Source: Candidatus Aminicenantota bacterium (GTDB taxonomy: Bacteria; Acidobacteriota; Aminicenantia; UBA2199). From it: DNA of 6,696 bases. The notes beneath the pieces were generated by a model. The model saw only the letters and a list, made by a program, of their open reading frames with translations, was not told the DNA's origin and ran no database searches. Positions 6,478 to 6,696 of the stretch are shown here, piece after piece; position 1 is the stretch's first letter, and each line of letters begins with the position of its first letter. The stretch lies in assembly GCA_030639705.1 (NCBI GenBank), contig DAOWKX010000195.1, positions 1 through 6,696 of the forward strand, given 5' to 3'. A program made the translations under genes and the position numbers.

Positions 6478-6505
6478 TTGACGAAACGGGAATAAGAGGT
6501 ATAAT
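6478..6505 (+). promoter_or_regulatory. Near-consensus promoter of the ATPase gene
   Basis: TTGACG (6478-6483) and TATAAT (6500-6505) are separated by 16 bases and match 11 of 12 consensus positions of a sigma70-type promoter. The start of transcription should be about seven bases after the -10 box, near 6512, which is the A of the ATPase start codon. This is the best promoter in the window. Confidence 0.75.
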
Positions 6506-6511
6506 GGTCGT

Positions 6512-6696
6512 ATGAAAAGATATCTTGAGGATTTTCTAAAAAAGGATCTAGGGGGAAAAATCATCATTATAACAGGGCCAAGGCAGGTGGGAAAAACCAC
6601 CCTTGCACAAATGATAAACAGCAATTTCGATTATCTCAATTATGATTATCCTGAACATCGTATAATGTTAAAGGAGAGAAGCTGGGACAGAAAAAA
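6512..6696 (+). CDS. AAA_14/DUF4143-type ATPase, N-terminal part (cut by window edge)
   Basis: The frame from ATG 6512 is open to the right edge and encodes 61 residues plus two bases. It begins MKRYLEDFLKK and carries a clear Walker A motif, GPRQVGKTT, at residues 22-30. This is followed by YLNYDYPEHR (41-50) and the start of a W-D-R stretch at residues 58-60. The order GPRQVGKTT, then YLN-D-PE-R, then WDR is typical of the ATPase family with an N-terminal AAA_14 domain and a C-terminal DUF4143 domain. These usually have about 380 to 430 residues and no settled function, and occur in many, often variable, copies in bacteria and archaea. Walker B and DUF4143 would lie outside the window. The start is supported by the promoter just upstream. 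AGAGGT (6495-6500) ends 11 bases before the ATG, longer than usual for an SD, and the mRNA may begin at the ATG. Confidence 0.85.
   Translation, partial: MKRYLEDFLKKDLGGKIIIITGPRQVGKTTLAQMINSNFDYLNYDYPEHRIMLKERSWDRK

Noticed and set aside
6398..6481. 27-codon plus-strand frame starting MGRFILSIPHLG
   Set aside because: No SD, no recognisable homology, and its stop codon lies in the -35 box of the ATPase promoter; most likely chance.

Overview
The window is bacterial chromosomal DNA of low to moderate G+C with compact, mostly housekeeping gene content. It carries six complete genes, the start of a seventh, and two non-coding stretches with clear structure. The taxon cannot be fixed from the sequence. 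The best promoters are sigma70-like (TTGACx / TATAAT). Shine-Dalgarno (SD) sequences are good in front of the plus-strand genes and weak or absent in front of the minus-strand operon. A Ste24-type protease, an M50 protease and an AAA_14/DUF4143 ATPase together would suit an anaerobic or uncultured bacterium, possibly of the FCB group. That placement is a low-confidence inference.

Layout. Positions 1-461 hold no credible gene. They contain a ~190-bp element (124-313) made of nested inverted repeats with 13-bp outer arms, followed by a probable promoter (376-404). That promoter reads into a plus-strand pair: an AGCS-family sodium:alanine/glycine symporter (462-1850) and a Ste24-like M48 zinc metalloprotease (1878-3116). 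Only 27 bp separate the two genes, and this spacer can fold into a hairpin covering the SD of the second gene. The pair meets, tail to tail and with no visible terminator, a minus-strand gene row read right to left: M50 site-2-type protease (6302-5655), scpA (5571-4852), scpB (4876-4253) and hisC (4245-3136). ScpA and ScpB are the partners of SMC in chromosome condensation and segregation. HisC is the PLP-dependent histidinol-phosphate aminotransferase. At the right edge, a near-consensus promoter (6478-6505) starts an AAA_14/DUF4143-type ATPase gene that runs out of the window. The promoter spacing predicts a leaderless mRNA.

How the genes relate. scpA and scpB form one functional unit. The M50 gene is a common neighbour of that unit in other bacteria; hisC seems to be a passenger. 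Symporter and Ste24-like protease are probably co-transcribed and may be translationally coupled, with no obvious shared pathway. The most unusual signals are the palindromic element at 124-313, the leaderless ATPase start, the SD-masking hairpin at 1851-1874 and a three-segment alternative pairing upstream of the M50 gene (6311-6360).
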